Below, one piece after another: positions 1 to 7,025 of a stretch of 37,344 nucleotides of DNA (the stretch's first letter is position 1; every line of letters begins with the position of its first letter). The notes beneath the pieces were generated by a model that did no database searches, had not been told where the DNA came from, and saw only the letters and a list, made by a program, of their open reading frames with translations. A program made the translations under genes and the position numbers. Origin of the DNA: CBDCKR01 sp964572045 (GTDB taxonomy: Bacteria; Gemmatimonadota; Gemmatimonadetes; Longimicrobiales; Gaopeijiaceae); NCBI GenBank assembly GCA_964572045.1, contig CAZNEI010000026.1:1-37344 (forward strand). Direction: 5' to 3'.

Positions 1-790
1 CCTCGGAGTCCATGGGCTCGGCCGGGCACTCGGCACTCGCCACGGAAACGAGATCGCTGTAGAAGTGGTCGCGACCCGCCACCATGGGGATTTCGGTACC
101 CGGGGAAAGCTCCTCTCCGCGCTCCACGACGACGACGCTCTCGAGGGACGGACACGCCTCGAGGGCCTTGTCCGAGTTCAGCTTCAGGGGCACGACTCCG
201 CCTCGCCGGTACCCCCCGTCGGCGGTGACGAGCACTTTCGCTTGAGCGTCGTTGATCCGATCGGCCAAGGCCTCGGGGCTGAAGCCACCGAAGACCACTG
301 AGTGCGGGGCCCCGATTCGCGCACATGCCAGCATCGCGATCGCCGCCTCGGGAATCATGGGCAGGTAGATGGCGACGCGGTCGCCCTTATCCACGCCCAG
401 ACCCTTGAGCGCGTTCGCGAGGCGGGACACCTCGGCGTGCAGCTCGGCGTAGGTGAAGGACCGGGTGTCGCCCGGCTCCCCCTCCCAGATCAACGCGGGC
501 TTGTCGCGGCGTGGCCCGTCAAGGTGACGATCGAGGCAGTTGTGGGCGGCGTTCAGCCTTCCACCCACAAACCACTTCGCATGGGGCGGATCCCACTCGA
601 GAACCGTGTGCCACTCTTCGAACCAGTCCAAGTCCTCGGCCCACGACTCCCAAAAGGCCAGGCGGTCCCGTTCGGCCCGTTCGTAGGGGCCGCGATCTGC
701 CACGACCGCCCCCCTCCTGCAGTGCTCGGGGGGCGGGAAGCGACGCTCTTCGGTAAGGAGGACGTCAAGGGCTGCACCTTCTTCACTCAT
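1..790 (-). CDS. acs: Acetyl-CoA synthetase, N-terminal part (runs off the left edge)
   Basis: AMP-forming acetate:CoA ligase, which makes acetyl-CoA from acetate, ATP and CoA in the cytoplasm. The minus strand is open from an ATG at 788-790 to the window edge, giving 263 codons. An N-terminal ACAS_N-type stretch (PYERAERDRLAFWESWA, then WFVGGRLNAAHNCLDRHL) is followed by the start of the adenylate-forming domain (GDRVAIYLPMIPEAAIAML and SVVFGGFSPEALADRI). These are characteristic of Acs rather than of longer-chain acyl-CoA ligases. The C-terminal catalytic part, including the acetylatable lysine, lies outside the window. It is the second gene after the 186-aa protein at 854-1414, with 63 nt between them, so the two are probably co-transcribed. 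Propionyl-CoA synthetase is a less likely alternative. Confidence 0.93.
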   Translation of the reverse strand, partial: MSEEGAALDVLLTEERRFPPPEHCRRGAVVADRGPYERAERDRLAFWESWAEDLDWFEEWHTVLEWDPPHAKWFVGGRLNAAHNCLDRHLDGPRRDKPALIWEGEPGDTRSFTYAELHAEVSRLANALKGLGVDKGDRVAIYLPMIPEAAIAMLACARIGAPHSVVFGGFSPEALADRINDAQAKVLVTADGGYRRGGVVPLKLNSDKALEACPSLESVVVVERGEELSPGTEIPMVAGRDHFYSDLVSVASAECPAEPMDSE

Positions 791-853
791 TCGGCTACCT
801 CGGCGGCGGGAGCCATGCGATCGCGCGCGGTGCGGGTTGCCTGTAGGACCCTT

Positions 854-1414
854 CTAGCCACGGGGGTCCCCGAGCATCGCGAAGGTCTCGTGCCCGGTCA
901 TCCGCTCGAACCCGGCCACGGCAAGAGACACAAGGGATGAAACGGCGTAGCCGCCCGCGTCGATCGCCCCAGCGGGAATCGGAAGCCGGAGCCGAACCTC
1001 GGTCTCGGCATCCCGCGGATCCTCCCTCGGTCCTTCCAAGCGGAGCTTGACGCTCAGGATAATCTTGTACCCCTCGGGCATACAGTCGACGGTCATGCGG
1101 GAGAGAGCGGCCAGAAACTGCGGCATCGGCGTGAGGTCGGCGAGCTCGGGGGCGGCGAAGACTAGGGCCAGATCCCCACGCAACCCTCGGGGGCTTTCCT
1201 CGAGAAACGAGTCGATCCTTACGAAGTCCGCGACCCTGTCACAATGGAAGAAGAGGTAGGCTCTCCTCGAGCCCCCTCCTTCCCACCGCCCCACGAACTC
1301 GTGACTGGTCGTCTTTTCGAGGCCCGAGAGCTTCCATCCAGCTCCAGAGAGCGCATCCCTCACGACCGTGATGAGGGGCTCCAACGTCAGCAGGCGATCC
1401 GTTGTCTCCGACAT
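854..1414 (-). CDS. Hypothetical protein, 186 aa, upstream of acs
   Basis: I do not recognise the family. The protein is soluble in appearance, with no signal peptide or membrane segment. It alternates hydrophobic and charged residues in a way typical of a mixed alpha/beta fold (for example RRAYLFFHCDRVADFVRIDSF and GYKIILSVKLRLEGP). The ATG at 1412-1414 gives the whole frame. The start codon lies only 35 bp from the start of the divergent perR-like gene, so their promoters must overlap. Position just ahead of acs suggests a link with acetate metabolism, but this is inference from neighbourhood only. Codon choice is like the surrounding genes, supporting a real gene. Confidence 0.7.
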   Translation of the reverse strand: MSETTDRLLTLEPLITVVRDALSGAGWKLSGLEKTTSHEFVGRWEGGGSRRAYLFFHCDRVADFVRIDSFLEESPRGLRGDLALVFAAPELADLTPMPQFLAALSRMTVDCMPEGYKIILSVKLRLEGPREDPRDAETEVRLRLPIPAGAIDAGGYAVSSLVSLAVAGFERMTGHETFAMLGDPRG

Positions 1415-1443
1415 GGACCAAGATCGAGGTTCAAGGGTATAGC
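1414..1443 (+). promoter_or_regulatory. Candidate promoter of the perR-like gene, possibly giving a leaderless mRNA
   Basis: TGGACC at 1414-1419 (4 of 6 matches to the -35 consensus), an 18-nt spacer, then TATAGC at 1438-1443. Transcription would begin about 7 nt later, at or next to the ATG at 1450. No Shine-Dalgarno sequence lies ahead of that ATG. The element overlaps the start codon of the divergent gene. No clear palindromic Per/Fur box was seen in the 35 bp. Weak, sequence-only call. Confidence 0.3.
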
Positions 1444-1449
1444 CGCAAC

Positions 1450-1920
1450 ATGTCCAACCCGTACGAGGCGAGTCATCAGATTCTAAGGCGGGCGCTGGAG
1501 GCGCGGGGCCACCGCATCACGGACCAGCGCGCCGCCGTGTACCGGTTCCTCGTGCGAAGTAGTGCCCACCCCACGGCCGACGAGGTCTACCGCGGCGTCA
1601 GGGACGCCGTACCCGGAATCTCGTTGGCGACCGTCTACAAGAGCCTTGAGACGCTGGTCTCTTGCGACCTGGCGAGGAAGCTGGGGCACGCGGGCGGGTG
1701 CGCCCGCTACGACGGGCGTACGGACCCTCACCACCACGCCAGGTGCCTCGCTTGCGGGTCGGTGTCCGACGTGCCGGGGCAGCTCCGAGACTCCGAGATC
1801 TCCCAAGTCCGGTCGAAGATGGTCGATTTCCTGCCGACCGGCTACCACTTGGAGTTTACGGGTTATTGCGTCGAGTGCGCGGAGGAGATGGACCGCGAGG
1901 TCGCCGGAGCGATCGGCTGA
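1450..1920 (+). CDS. perR: Fur-family regulator, PerR-like peroxide sensor
   Basis: Metal-dependent transcriptional repressor of 156 aa. The N-terminal winged helix contains ISLATVYKSLETL as recognition helix; the C-terminal half is the metal-binding dimerisation domain. Two CxxC pairs (CLAC and CVEC) match the structural zinc site of PerR. The regulatory site is intact: a His in SSAHPTADEVY matches PerR H37, and in YDGRTDPHHHARC the Asp and two His match D85, H91 and H93. The Asp in SVSDV matches D104; an Asp here rather than Glu is associated with peroxide-sensing PerR. I chose ATG 1450 (MSNPYEAS) because the in-frame ATG at 1402 lies inside the divergent gene. Targets are not visible; the divergent hypothetical-acs pair is a candidate. 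Fur, Mur or Zur cannot be fully excluded. Confidence 0.88.
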   Translation: MSNPYEASHQILRRALEARGHRITDQRAAVYRFLVRSSAHPTADEVYRGVRDAVPGISLATVYKSLETLVSCDLARKLGHAGGCARYDGRTDPHHHARCLACGSVSDVPGQLRDSEISQVRSKMVDFLPTGYHLEFTGYCVECAEEMDREVAGAIG

Positions 1921-2454
1921 AGCGCTCCTCCGGGTGCACGGGTGCCACCCGGGCGCCGCGGGCTGAGACCCCCGCCGTGACGCCACTTCATCGGAGCCCA
2001 CCACCGAGCCCGTTGCCTTCGACGCCCTGGTCCAGGTACGCCGCCGACCGAAGCAGTGGCGCGACCCATCCCTTGACGCTCACTCCCCTGCCTCGACTCT
2101 GCTTCGGGTCGATGAAGCAACGGCGTGAGCCGACCGTAGCGTGCCGTCGGCTCACAGATCGCGGGGGCTGAGCGCGACGGGCGCCGGCTCCTTGCACCCT
2201 CAGCGGCAACGCCCCCTATTGCCCGTCGTCGAGACGACTCGGGACCACGCCGCGGGGGAAGGCATGCACGGGCACGGGGGCCGGCACGATCGGATAGCCG
2301 AGCCTGGGATCGTAACAGGAGACGGATGGCGGCACGCGGACCGGCTCCTTCGTGGTAAGGACCCTCGCGATTCGAAGCAGGTCCCCGGCTCCGGCTCTGC
2401 CCCTACGCTTCAGGCACCGGATCGGTCGGCGAACCGGCGGCCCGGAGGGGCATC
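1921..2454. other. 534-bp intergenic region with tandem hairpins, no convincing gene
   Basis: Lies between the perR-like stop and the dacB start. Reading frames on both strands have skewed, low-complexity translations. One minus-strand frame ending at a TAG near 2224 reads fairly naturally (it includes PPSVSCYDPRLGYPIVPAP) but has no convincing start. The region holds two adjacent inverted repeats (2100-2119 and 2125-2155) and, at its right end, the ribosome-binding site of dacB (GGAGGGG at about 2445). Confidence 0.5.
2100..2155. repeat. Two adjacent inverted repeats (tandem hairpins)
   Basis: First hairpin: TGCTTC (2100-2105) with GAAGCA (2114-2119), 8-nt loop. Second: GTGAGCCGAC (2125-2134) with GTCGGCTCAC (2146-2155), a perfect 10-bp stem with an 11-nt loop. 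There is no T tract after either arm, so this is not a classic intrinsic terminator. It lies about 180-235 nt after the perR-like gene. It could be a transcript 3' end, an operator or a small structured RNA. Confidence 0.5.
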
Positions 2455-4065
2455 GTGAGAGGAGCTCGGGCTGCGTTCCTGGCCTCCGGGGCCCTGCTCT
2501 TCACGGCCGGCGTCTGGGGGCCGGCTACGACATCCTCGCGCCCGACGCCGCCCGGCACGATCCCGTCGCGAAGCGGAAGTGCCGAGAGTCCACAGCCCAC
2601 GCCGCCGCCGGAACCCGAGGTCCGAGCACTGCGACGCGACTTGTCGGGCTTGCTCGGCGGAGCCCGAGCGCGATCGGCGCAGTGGAGCGTTCTGGTCGTC
2701 TCCCTGGACCGGGGGGATACGCTCTTCGCGAGGAACGAGGCGTTATCGGTCGTGCCCGCTTCCAACATGAAGGTCGTCACGGTGGCCGCCGCGCTCCATT
2801 TCCTGGGCTCCTCCTTCGCGTACCGCACCTTTCTCTGGGGAGATGGGCCCACGGAGGAGGGGCATCTGCGCGGCGACCTGATCCTCTATGGAACCGGGGA
2901 CCCGGGCATCTCGGACCGCTTCTTTCGCACTCGTACGAGCGTATTCGAGGACCTGGCGGACCAGCTGGCGGCACGGGGCGTACGCCACATCGACGGGGCC
3001 ATCGTGGGAGACGGAACCTACTTCTCGGGCCCCCTTCTCGGACCGGGCTGGAATCCGCGGGACCTCAACGAGCGTTTCGCAGCCGCCGTGACCGGGCTCT
3101 CCTACAACGAGAACATCGTGATGCTGCGGATCGCACCCTCCACCCGGCTGGGGGGCGCTCCTACCGTGGAGACGACCCCCCCGGGTTTTCCACTCGAACT
3201 ACACAACGCGGCTGAGACGGTCGCGGGGCCACCGCGGCCGATGCTCTGGCTCGATCGCCCGACGCCGACTTCGCAGATCCGCCTCCACGGCGAAATGACT
3301 CGCGGCGGACCGGCGATCTGGCGACGCCTCACCGTGCCGGATCCCCCGCTGTTCGCAGCGCGGGCGCTCCTCGAGGTCCTTGAGTCCAGGGGGTTCAGGG
3401 TGGGAAGAGGTGCAAGGTCCGTCCGTGACGCCGAGCGATCGCGCATCACGGGCGGGAGGGCGTGGGCTCCGGGACTCGCCGAGACGGAACAGCCCCGTCT
3501 CCTCGCGAGCCATACCTCTCCCGAGCTGATCGACTACCTCAAGGTGATCAACCACGAGAGCCACAACCTCTTCGCCGAATCCATCTTCAAGACTATGGGC
3601 AAGGTCGTGATGAGCCAGGGGTCCTTCGTGAGCGGGGCGCGGGCGGTGAGGAGCTTTACGACTGGGGAGGTCGGTCTGGGCACCCACGACGTCGTGGCGG
3701 TCGACGGCTCGGGTCTTTCGCGGGGCAACCGGTCGACGGCGGGCGGCCTCGTGGCCGTGATGCTCTACCTGGCCCACTCACCCCGGTGGGAAGCGTTCCT
3801 CTCCACGCTTCCCGAAGCCGGCACGAGTTCCCTCCGCAGGATGTACCGCACTCGGGCAGCCGGGAACCTCCGCGCCAAGACGGGCACGATCGAGGGTGTG
3901 TCCGCCCTTACCGGGGTAGTCGCAGCCCGGAATGGGGAGAGGTTGGTGTTCAGCATCCTTTCCAACGGCTACAGGTCGACGACCGCCGCGAAGCGGGTGG
4001 AAGACCGCATCGCCGTGCGGCTCGCCGATTTCCTGAGAACTCCGCCCGAACCGCAGGGATCCTAG
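2455..4065 (+). CDS. dacB: D-alanyl-D-alanine carboxypeptidase/endopeptidase, PBP4 type (S13 family)
   Basis: Exported peptidoglycan peptidase, 536 aa, that trims or cleaves D-Ala-containing cross-bridges. All three penicillin-binding motifs are present: SxxK as SNMK (S103-K106), SxN as SHN (369-371) and KTG (475-477, in RAKTGTIEG). The long insert between SxxK and SxN, including the YRTFLWGDGPTEEGHLRGDL stretch, is typical of class C PBPs such as E. coli DacB. The N-terminus (RGARAAFLASGALLFTAGV) is a signal sequence. The GTG start is supported by GGAGGGG a few bases upstream. The gene ends in a TAG that forms one arm of an inverted repeat shared with the convergent small gene. It stands alone, far from the PBP1A gene at 18562. 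Confidence 0.95.
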   Translation: MRGARAAFLASGALLFTAGVWGPATTSSRPTPPGTIPSRSGSAESPQPTPPPEPEVRALRRDLSGLLGGARARSAQWSVLVVSLDRGDTLFARNEALSVVPASNMKVVTVAAALHFLGSSFAYRTFLWGDGPTEEGHLRGDLILYGTGDPGISDRFFRTRTSVFEDLADQLAARGVRHIDGAIVGDGTYFSGPLLGPGWNPRDLNERFAAAVTGLSYNENIVMLRIAPSTRLGGAPTVETTPPGFPLELHNAAETVAGPPRPMLWLDRPTPTSQIRLHGEMTRGGPAIWRRLTVPDPPLFAARALLEVLESRGFRVGRGARSVRDAERSRITGGRAWAPGLAETEQPRLLASHTSPELIDYLKVINHESHNLFAESIFKTMGKVVMSQGSFVSGARAVRSFTTGEVGLGTHDVVAVDGSGLSRGNRSTAGGLVAVMLYLAHSPRWEAFLSTLPEAGTSSLRRMYRTRAAGNLRAKTGTIEGVSALTGVVAARNGERLVFSILSNGYRSTTAAKRVEDRIAVRLADFLRTPPEPQGS

Positions 4066-4112
4066 CTGCGTCGGGGGGGGGGTCGGCTCCGGCCCGGATC
4101 GACCCGCAGCTA
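4063..4112. terminator. Possible two-way terminator between convergent genes
   Basis: TAGCTGCG (4063-4070) and CGCAGCTA (4105-4112) form a perfect 8-bp inverted repeat around a G-rich centre. The TAG of dacB and the TAG of the opposite gene (read on minus) are the outer ends of the two arms. There is no T tract, so function as a terminator is inferred from position. Confidence 0.4.
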
Positions 4113-4373
4113 CGGCCCGGCCGAGGGGGATATCGAGGCGCGTCCGAGGGCCGAGCGCAATCGCCGGCGTAACTCCACGCCGGACATAGTCGCCAGGGTC
4201 CGCTCCGCAGTGCCTAGGCTGTTCCAACGCACGTCGCGAAGACCCACGCCTGCGTCCTGTTCGGCGCCCGACGGACGAAGATGGAGATAGTAGCGACCCT
4301 TGTAGTCGGTGGCTGGCCCGCCTCCCACAGTCGCCACCCAGGAGCGTCCGTTCTCGTCCGTGAATTCCCTCAT
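4110..4373 (-). CDS. Small conserved-looking protein, 87 aa
   Basis: The ATG at 4371-4373 starts MREFTDENGRSWVA; the protein continues with a TDYKGRYYLHLRP strand and an alpha-helical end (TAERTLATMSGVELRRRLRSA). I associate proteins of this shape with Gemmatimonadota genomes, where they carry no assigned function; this recollection is not verified here. It has no signal peptide or membrane helix. The frame is open further upstream, but that extension is arginine/serine-rich and looks non-coding. The WNS..TAERTL..MS pattern suggests a compact beta-hairpin plus helix domain. It is convergent with dacB, sharing a 44-bp gap. Confidence 0.6.
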   Translation of the reverse strand: MREFTDENGRSWVATVGGGPATDYKGRYYLHLRPSGAEQDAGVGLRDVRWNSLGTAERTLATMSGVELRRRLRSALGRASISPSAGP

Positions 4374-4755
4374 CGGTAAGGCTCGGCGTTCATGGCGGGT
4401 CGCACCCCCGTAGCGGCCGGGATCAGCGCGCCGGCGCTCGCTGCAGCGTCGGTCTGAAACCCGCGATCTCCCGGAAAGTGCCAGTCCACCGAGCCAGTGC
4501 ATCGACCGCAAGACGCCGGACGCCGCAGGCACGGTGGCGGATGCCAATCTAGGGCCCCCCGACTCTCCTCTTCCAGCGCGCACGATGAAACCGTAGTCCG
4601 GAATCCGGCGACCTGCAGGGATCGTGTGCCATTTGTGGAGGGGGCACCTCGGATCGCGTCACGGCACCGTATGTGGACATCCAGTTCGGACCAGATAGCT
4701 TCCGGGCGACCCGCCTCGTTGGCGGAGTGCCCCCAAGTGAGAAACAACGGTATCC
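4374..4755. other. 382-bp divergent intergenic region
   Basis: Separates the small minus-strand gene from the EamA transporter. All frames crossing it on both strands look non-coding. It must hold the promoters for both genes, but I found no -35/-10 pair good enough to name. No RNA gene was recognised. Confidence 0.4.
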
Positions 4756-5766
4756 GTGTCAGGTCCCCTGTCGCCCAACGCCTCACCGAGCTCGAGCGCC
4801 GCGCGGGTGCGACCCCTGCGTCACTCCGCCCGCGCCGAGGTGTCCGTCCTTTGGACCGACCTCGGGCTGGTGACCCTCTGCTTGATCTGGGGAGTCAACT
4901 TCTCTGTCATCAAGGTCGTCCTGACCGAGATCGAGCCCTTGGCGTTCAACGCCTTCCGGTTCCCGATCGCCTCGACGACCCTGTTCCTTCTTCTGCGGTT
5001 CCGGGGACCCATCCCCTTCCCCCGACGGAAGGACTGGGCTCGGATCGCAGTCCTGGGAGTGCTCGGCCACCTCGTCTACCAGCTGGCGTTCATCTACGGG
5101 CTCGACGCGACCTTCGCCGGAAACGCGAGCCTCGTCCTGGCGACGACGCCGATCTGGACGCTCGTGCTCTCCACCGCCATCGGCCAAGAGCAGCACACCA
5201 CGGTCGTGTGGCTGGGTGTGTTGGCAGCTCTCTTCGGAGTGGTGATGGTCGTGACCGGAGGAGGACCTGAGATGGGCGCCCGCGGCTCTGTCCCCTGGGG
5301 AGACTTGCTGGTGCTCGGCAGCGCCATCACGTGGTCCGTCTATTCGGTTGGAGCCCGAGACTTGACCCAGAAGTACGGTGCCCTCGCAGTGACATCCTGG
5401 ACGCTCTGGGTTGCGACCCCCGGGCTCTTGGCCGCCGGAGTTCCGTCGCTGGCACGCATGGATCCGGGCTCGGTCTCCACGTTGGCGTGGGCCGGAGTGG
5501 CCTACGCCGCAATCCTCGGCATCGGCATCGCGTATCTGCTGTGGAATCACGGGCTTCAGCGGATCGGCAGCGCGCGCACGGCAGTCTTCTCGAACCTCGT
5601 CCCGGTCGTGGCCCTGATCACCGCGGCCATTTGGCTGGGCGAACGCCCGTCCGCTCTGCAGCTCACAGGTGCGGTCGTGATCACCGGGGGAGTCTGGTTG
5701 ACTCGCTCCGCCCGGCTGAGGGAGGCACTCGCCGGGGAAAGGGATCCCGGCAGTCCCCGAGACTGA
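4756..5766 (+). CDS. EamA-family (DMT superfamily) transporter
   Basis: Inner-membrane protein of 336 aa with ten predicted hydrophobic segments in two EamA repeats. The first starts at LGLVTLCLIWGVNFSVIKVV, where the WG.N.. pattern is typical; the second starts at LLVLGSAITWSVYSVGARDL. The signature at the end of the second repeat (HGLQRIGSARTAVFSNLVP followed by a LGERPS segment) is classic for YdcZ/RhaT/EamA-type exporters. Substrates in this superfamily are varied (amino acids, metabolites), so none is assigned. The GTG at 4756 has no strong ribosome site; an internal GTG (VSVLWTDLG) is an alternative that would drop about 29 residues. The stop is 2 bp from the stop of the convergent zinc-ribbon gene. 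Confidence 0.88.
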   Translation: MSGPLSPNASPSSSAARVRPLRHSARAEVSVLWTDLGLVTLCLIWGVNFSVIKVVLTEIEPLAFNAFRFPIASTTLFLLLRFRGPIPFPRRKDWARIAVLGVLGHLVYQLAFIYGLDATFAGNASLVLATTPIWTLVLSTAIGQEQHTTVVWLGVLAALFGVVMVVTGGGPEMGARGSVPWGDLLVLGSAITWSVYSVGARDLTQKYGALAVTSWTLWVATPGLLAAGVPSLARMDPGSVSTLAWAGVAYAAILGIGIAYLLWNHGLQRIGSARTAVFSNLVPVVALITAAIWLGERPSALQLTGAVVITGGVWLTRSARLREALAGERDPGSPRD

Positions 5767-5768
5767 TA

Positions 5769-6566
5769 TTAATCGTTCGAGGCCGACCCCAGGCGGGGAT
5801 GATGCTGCACCTCCGGAAACTCGTACACGATGATCCCCTGGTTCGTCACATCCGACCGGACCCGCAACCCGTCGTCCATCGACTCCAGCACGCCTTCCGC
5901 CGCAGTTAAGGAGAGGTTCAGGGCGGCGGCCACCTCGGTCACCGTAAGTGCCCCGCCCTTTTCGGTCGCAAGGAGCAGTACTCGCCGCTGGAGGCGCGCC
6001 ATGAGGGCCGTCCTCCGGTCCTGTCGCGCCTTGAGGCCCCACCACAGAGTCGCCGTGCCTCCGGCTCCCATCACGCTTCCGACGGCCACCGCGGCGAGGT
6101 TCAGCTCGGCGAAGCCCACCGAAATCACCAGTGCGGCTGCAAGGACCAGGGCCGCGCCCAGAACTCGTCGACCGATCCCCCCTTTGGGGAGTGGCTCATC
6201 CGCCCCGAACTGGAGGCCGGCTCCGGCTATCGCCGTCGGGGCTGGGGAGCGGGTGGCTCCGGGACTGAGCACGTCGGCCTTCTCCCAACCCAACCCACAT
6301 TGGGGACAGATCCGGTGCTTACGGCGGGCCAGCCAGTACGCAAGGCCTCCGAGACCGTACGAAAACAGCGAAACACCGATAAGCAAGCCCATGTGGCCGG
6401 GCCGCTTGAAGTACTCGATCCCGTTCCCCAGGTACTGGCATCGGGGGCAGCGCCGAACCCCGATCGCCACAGGACGTGCCACCGATTGAGACGAGACCGC
6501 CGCCCCACAGGTGGGACAGACGGCCTCGTCTTCCCTCAGATGCTCACCACAGGTAGGACAACGCAT
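5769..6566 (-). CDS. Membrane protein with N-terminal zinc ribbons and C-terminal winged-helix-like domain
   Basis: 265 aa, function unknown. From the N-terminus: CPTCGEHLREDEAVCPTCG (a two-CxxC zinc ribbon), then CPRCQYLGNGIEYF and, after one membrane segment (LLIGVSLFSYGLGGLAYWLA), RICPQCGLGW as the second half of another Cys pair set. Further hydrophobic segments follow (VLGAALVLAAALVISVGFA and LAAVAVGSVMGAGGTATLWW). The last 75 residues (LATEKGGALTVTEVAAALNL, ending in VYEFPEV) look like a winged helix, with an HTH and a beta-hairpin wing. I chose the ATG at 6566 because it starts exactly at the ribbon; a GTG at 6611 would add 15 residues. The mix suggests a membrane-bound regulator or scaffold. 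Confidence 0.72.
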   Translation of the reverse strand: MRCPTCGEHLREDEAVCPTCGAAVSSQSVARPVAIGVRRCPRCQYLGNGIEYFKRPGHMGLLIGVSLFSYGLGGLAYWLARRKHRICPQCGLGWEKADVLSPGATRSPAPTAIAGAGLQFGADEPLPKGGIGRRVLGAALVLAAALVISVGFAELNLAAVAVGSVMGAGGTATLWWGLKARQDRRTALMARLQRRVLLLATEKGGALTVTEVAAALNLSLTAAEGVLESMDDGLRVRSDVTNQGIIVYEFPEVQHHPRLGSASND

Positions 6567-7025
6567 GGGCGCCCTCGGAGGATCGTTTAGCTCAAGGTAG
6601 ACACTGGACACTACGTGTTCGTTCCGGAGAGGATTCGCACCGCTCGGCGCTCAATCGGCATCCGTTAGAGATTCGAATGCAGGTGCTCAAGATTGTGAGC
6701 CAAACGGTCCCGCTTGCAGGCCGCGTCCACCCCCCGGACCCTCATCGCCTGCTCACAAGCAGACCCTTGCTTCTCGGATCATCGGCAGACGATGCCTCCT
6801 TGAGGGTGAGGGTCCGCAAGCCGGCCGCGACCGATGCCTGAGTGCCAAGACGCAAAGGGAGCCGGTGGGAGCTGCCTTCAGGGCGGGCCGCCTCCCATGC
6901 GGACGGGGCCGCCGCATCGGCCCGGCCGTGGCCCCGTCGGCGTCCAGACCCAGAAATGGACCCGAGGATCCGCTAGGCCGCAGGTATCCTGGCCCCGGCA
7001 AGGAATCGACGCCACACTGAACCGG
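6567..7025. other. 459-bp intergenic region with one folded element
   Basis: Between the stop of the SH3-repeat gene and the start of the zinc-ribbon gene, both on minus. No frame looks coding. The only clear structure is the nested inverted-repeat element at 6735-6816. The promoter of the zinc-ribbon gene should be here but was not identified. Confidence 0.4.
6735..6816. repeat. Compact folded element: outer stem with two inner hairpins
   Basis: The outer arms CGGACCCTCA (6735-6744) and TGAGGGTCCG (6807-6816) match perfectly over 10 bp. Inside are two further hairpins: CTGCT/AGCAG (6749-6753 with 6758-6762, 4-nt loop) and CATCG/CGATG (6780-6784 with 6790-6794, 5-nt loop). Together they make an 82-nt three-way-junction-like fold. 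It lacks tRNA proportions, integron attC core sites and a terminator T tract. A small RNA or a leader of the zinc-ribbon gene are options. Confidence 0.45.

Noticed and set aside
2224..2450. Minus-strand frame ahead of dacB that reads fairly naturally
   Set aside because: No plausible start codon, and it would overlap the dacB ribosome site. GC-rich intergenic DNA often gives such frames.
6840..6870. GACGCAAAGG motif resembling part of a cyclic-di-GMP (GEMM) riboswitch
   Set aside because: The remaining conserved parts of the aptamer are absent, and no plus-strand gene follows for more than 1 kb.
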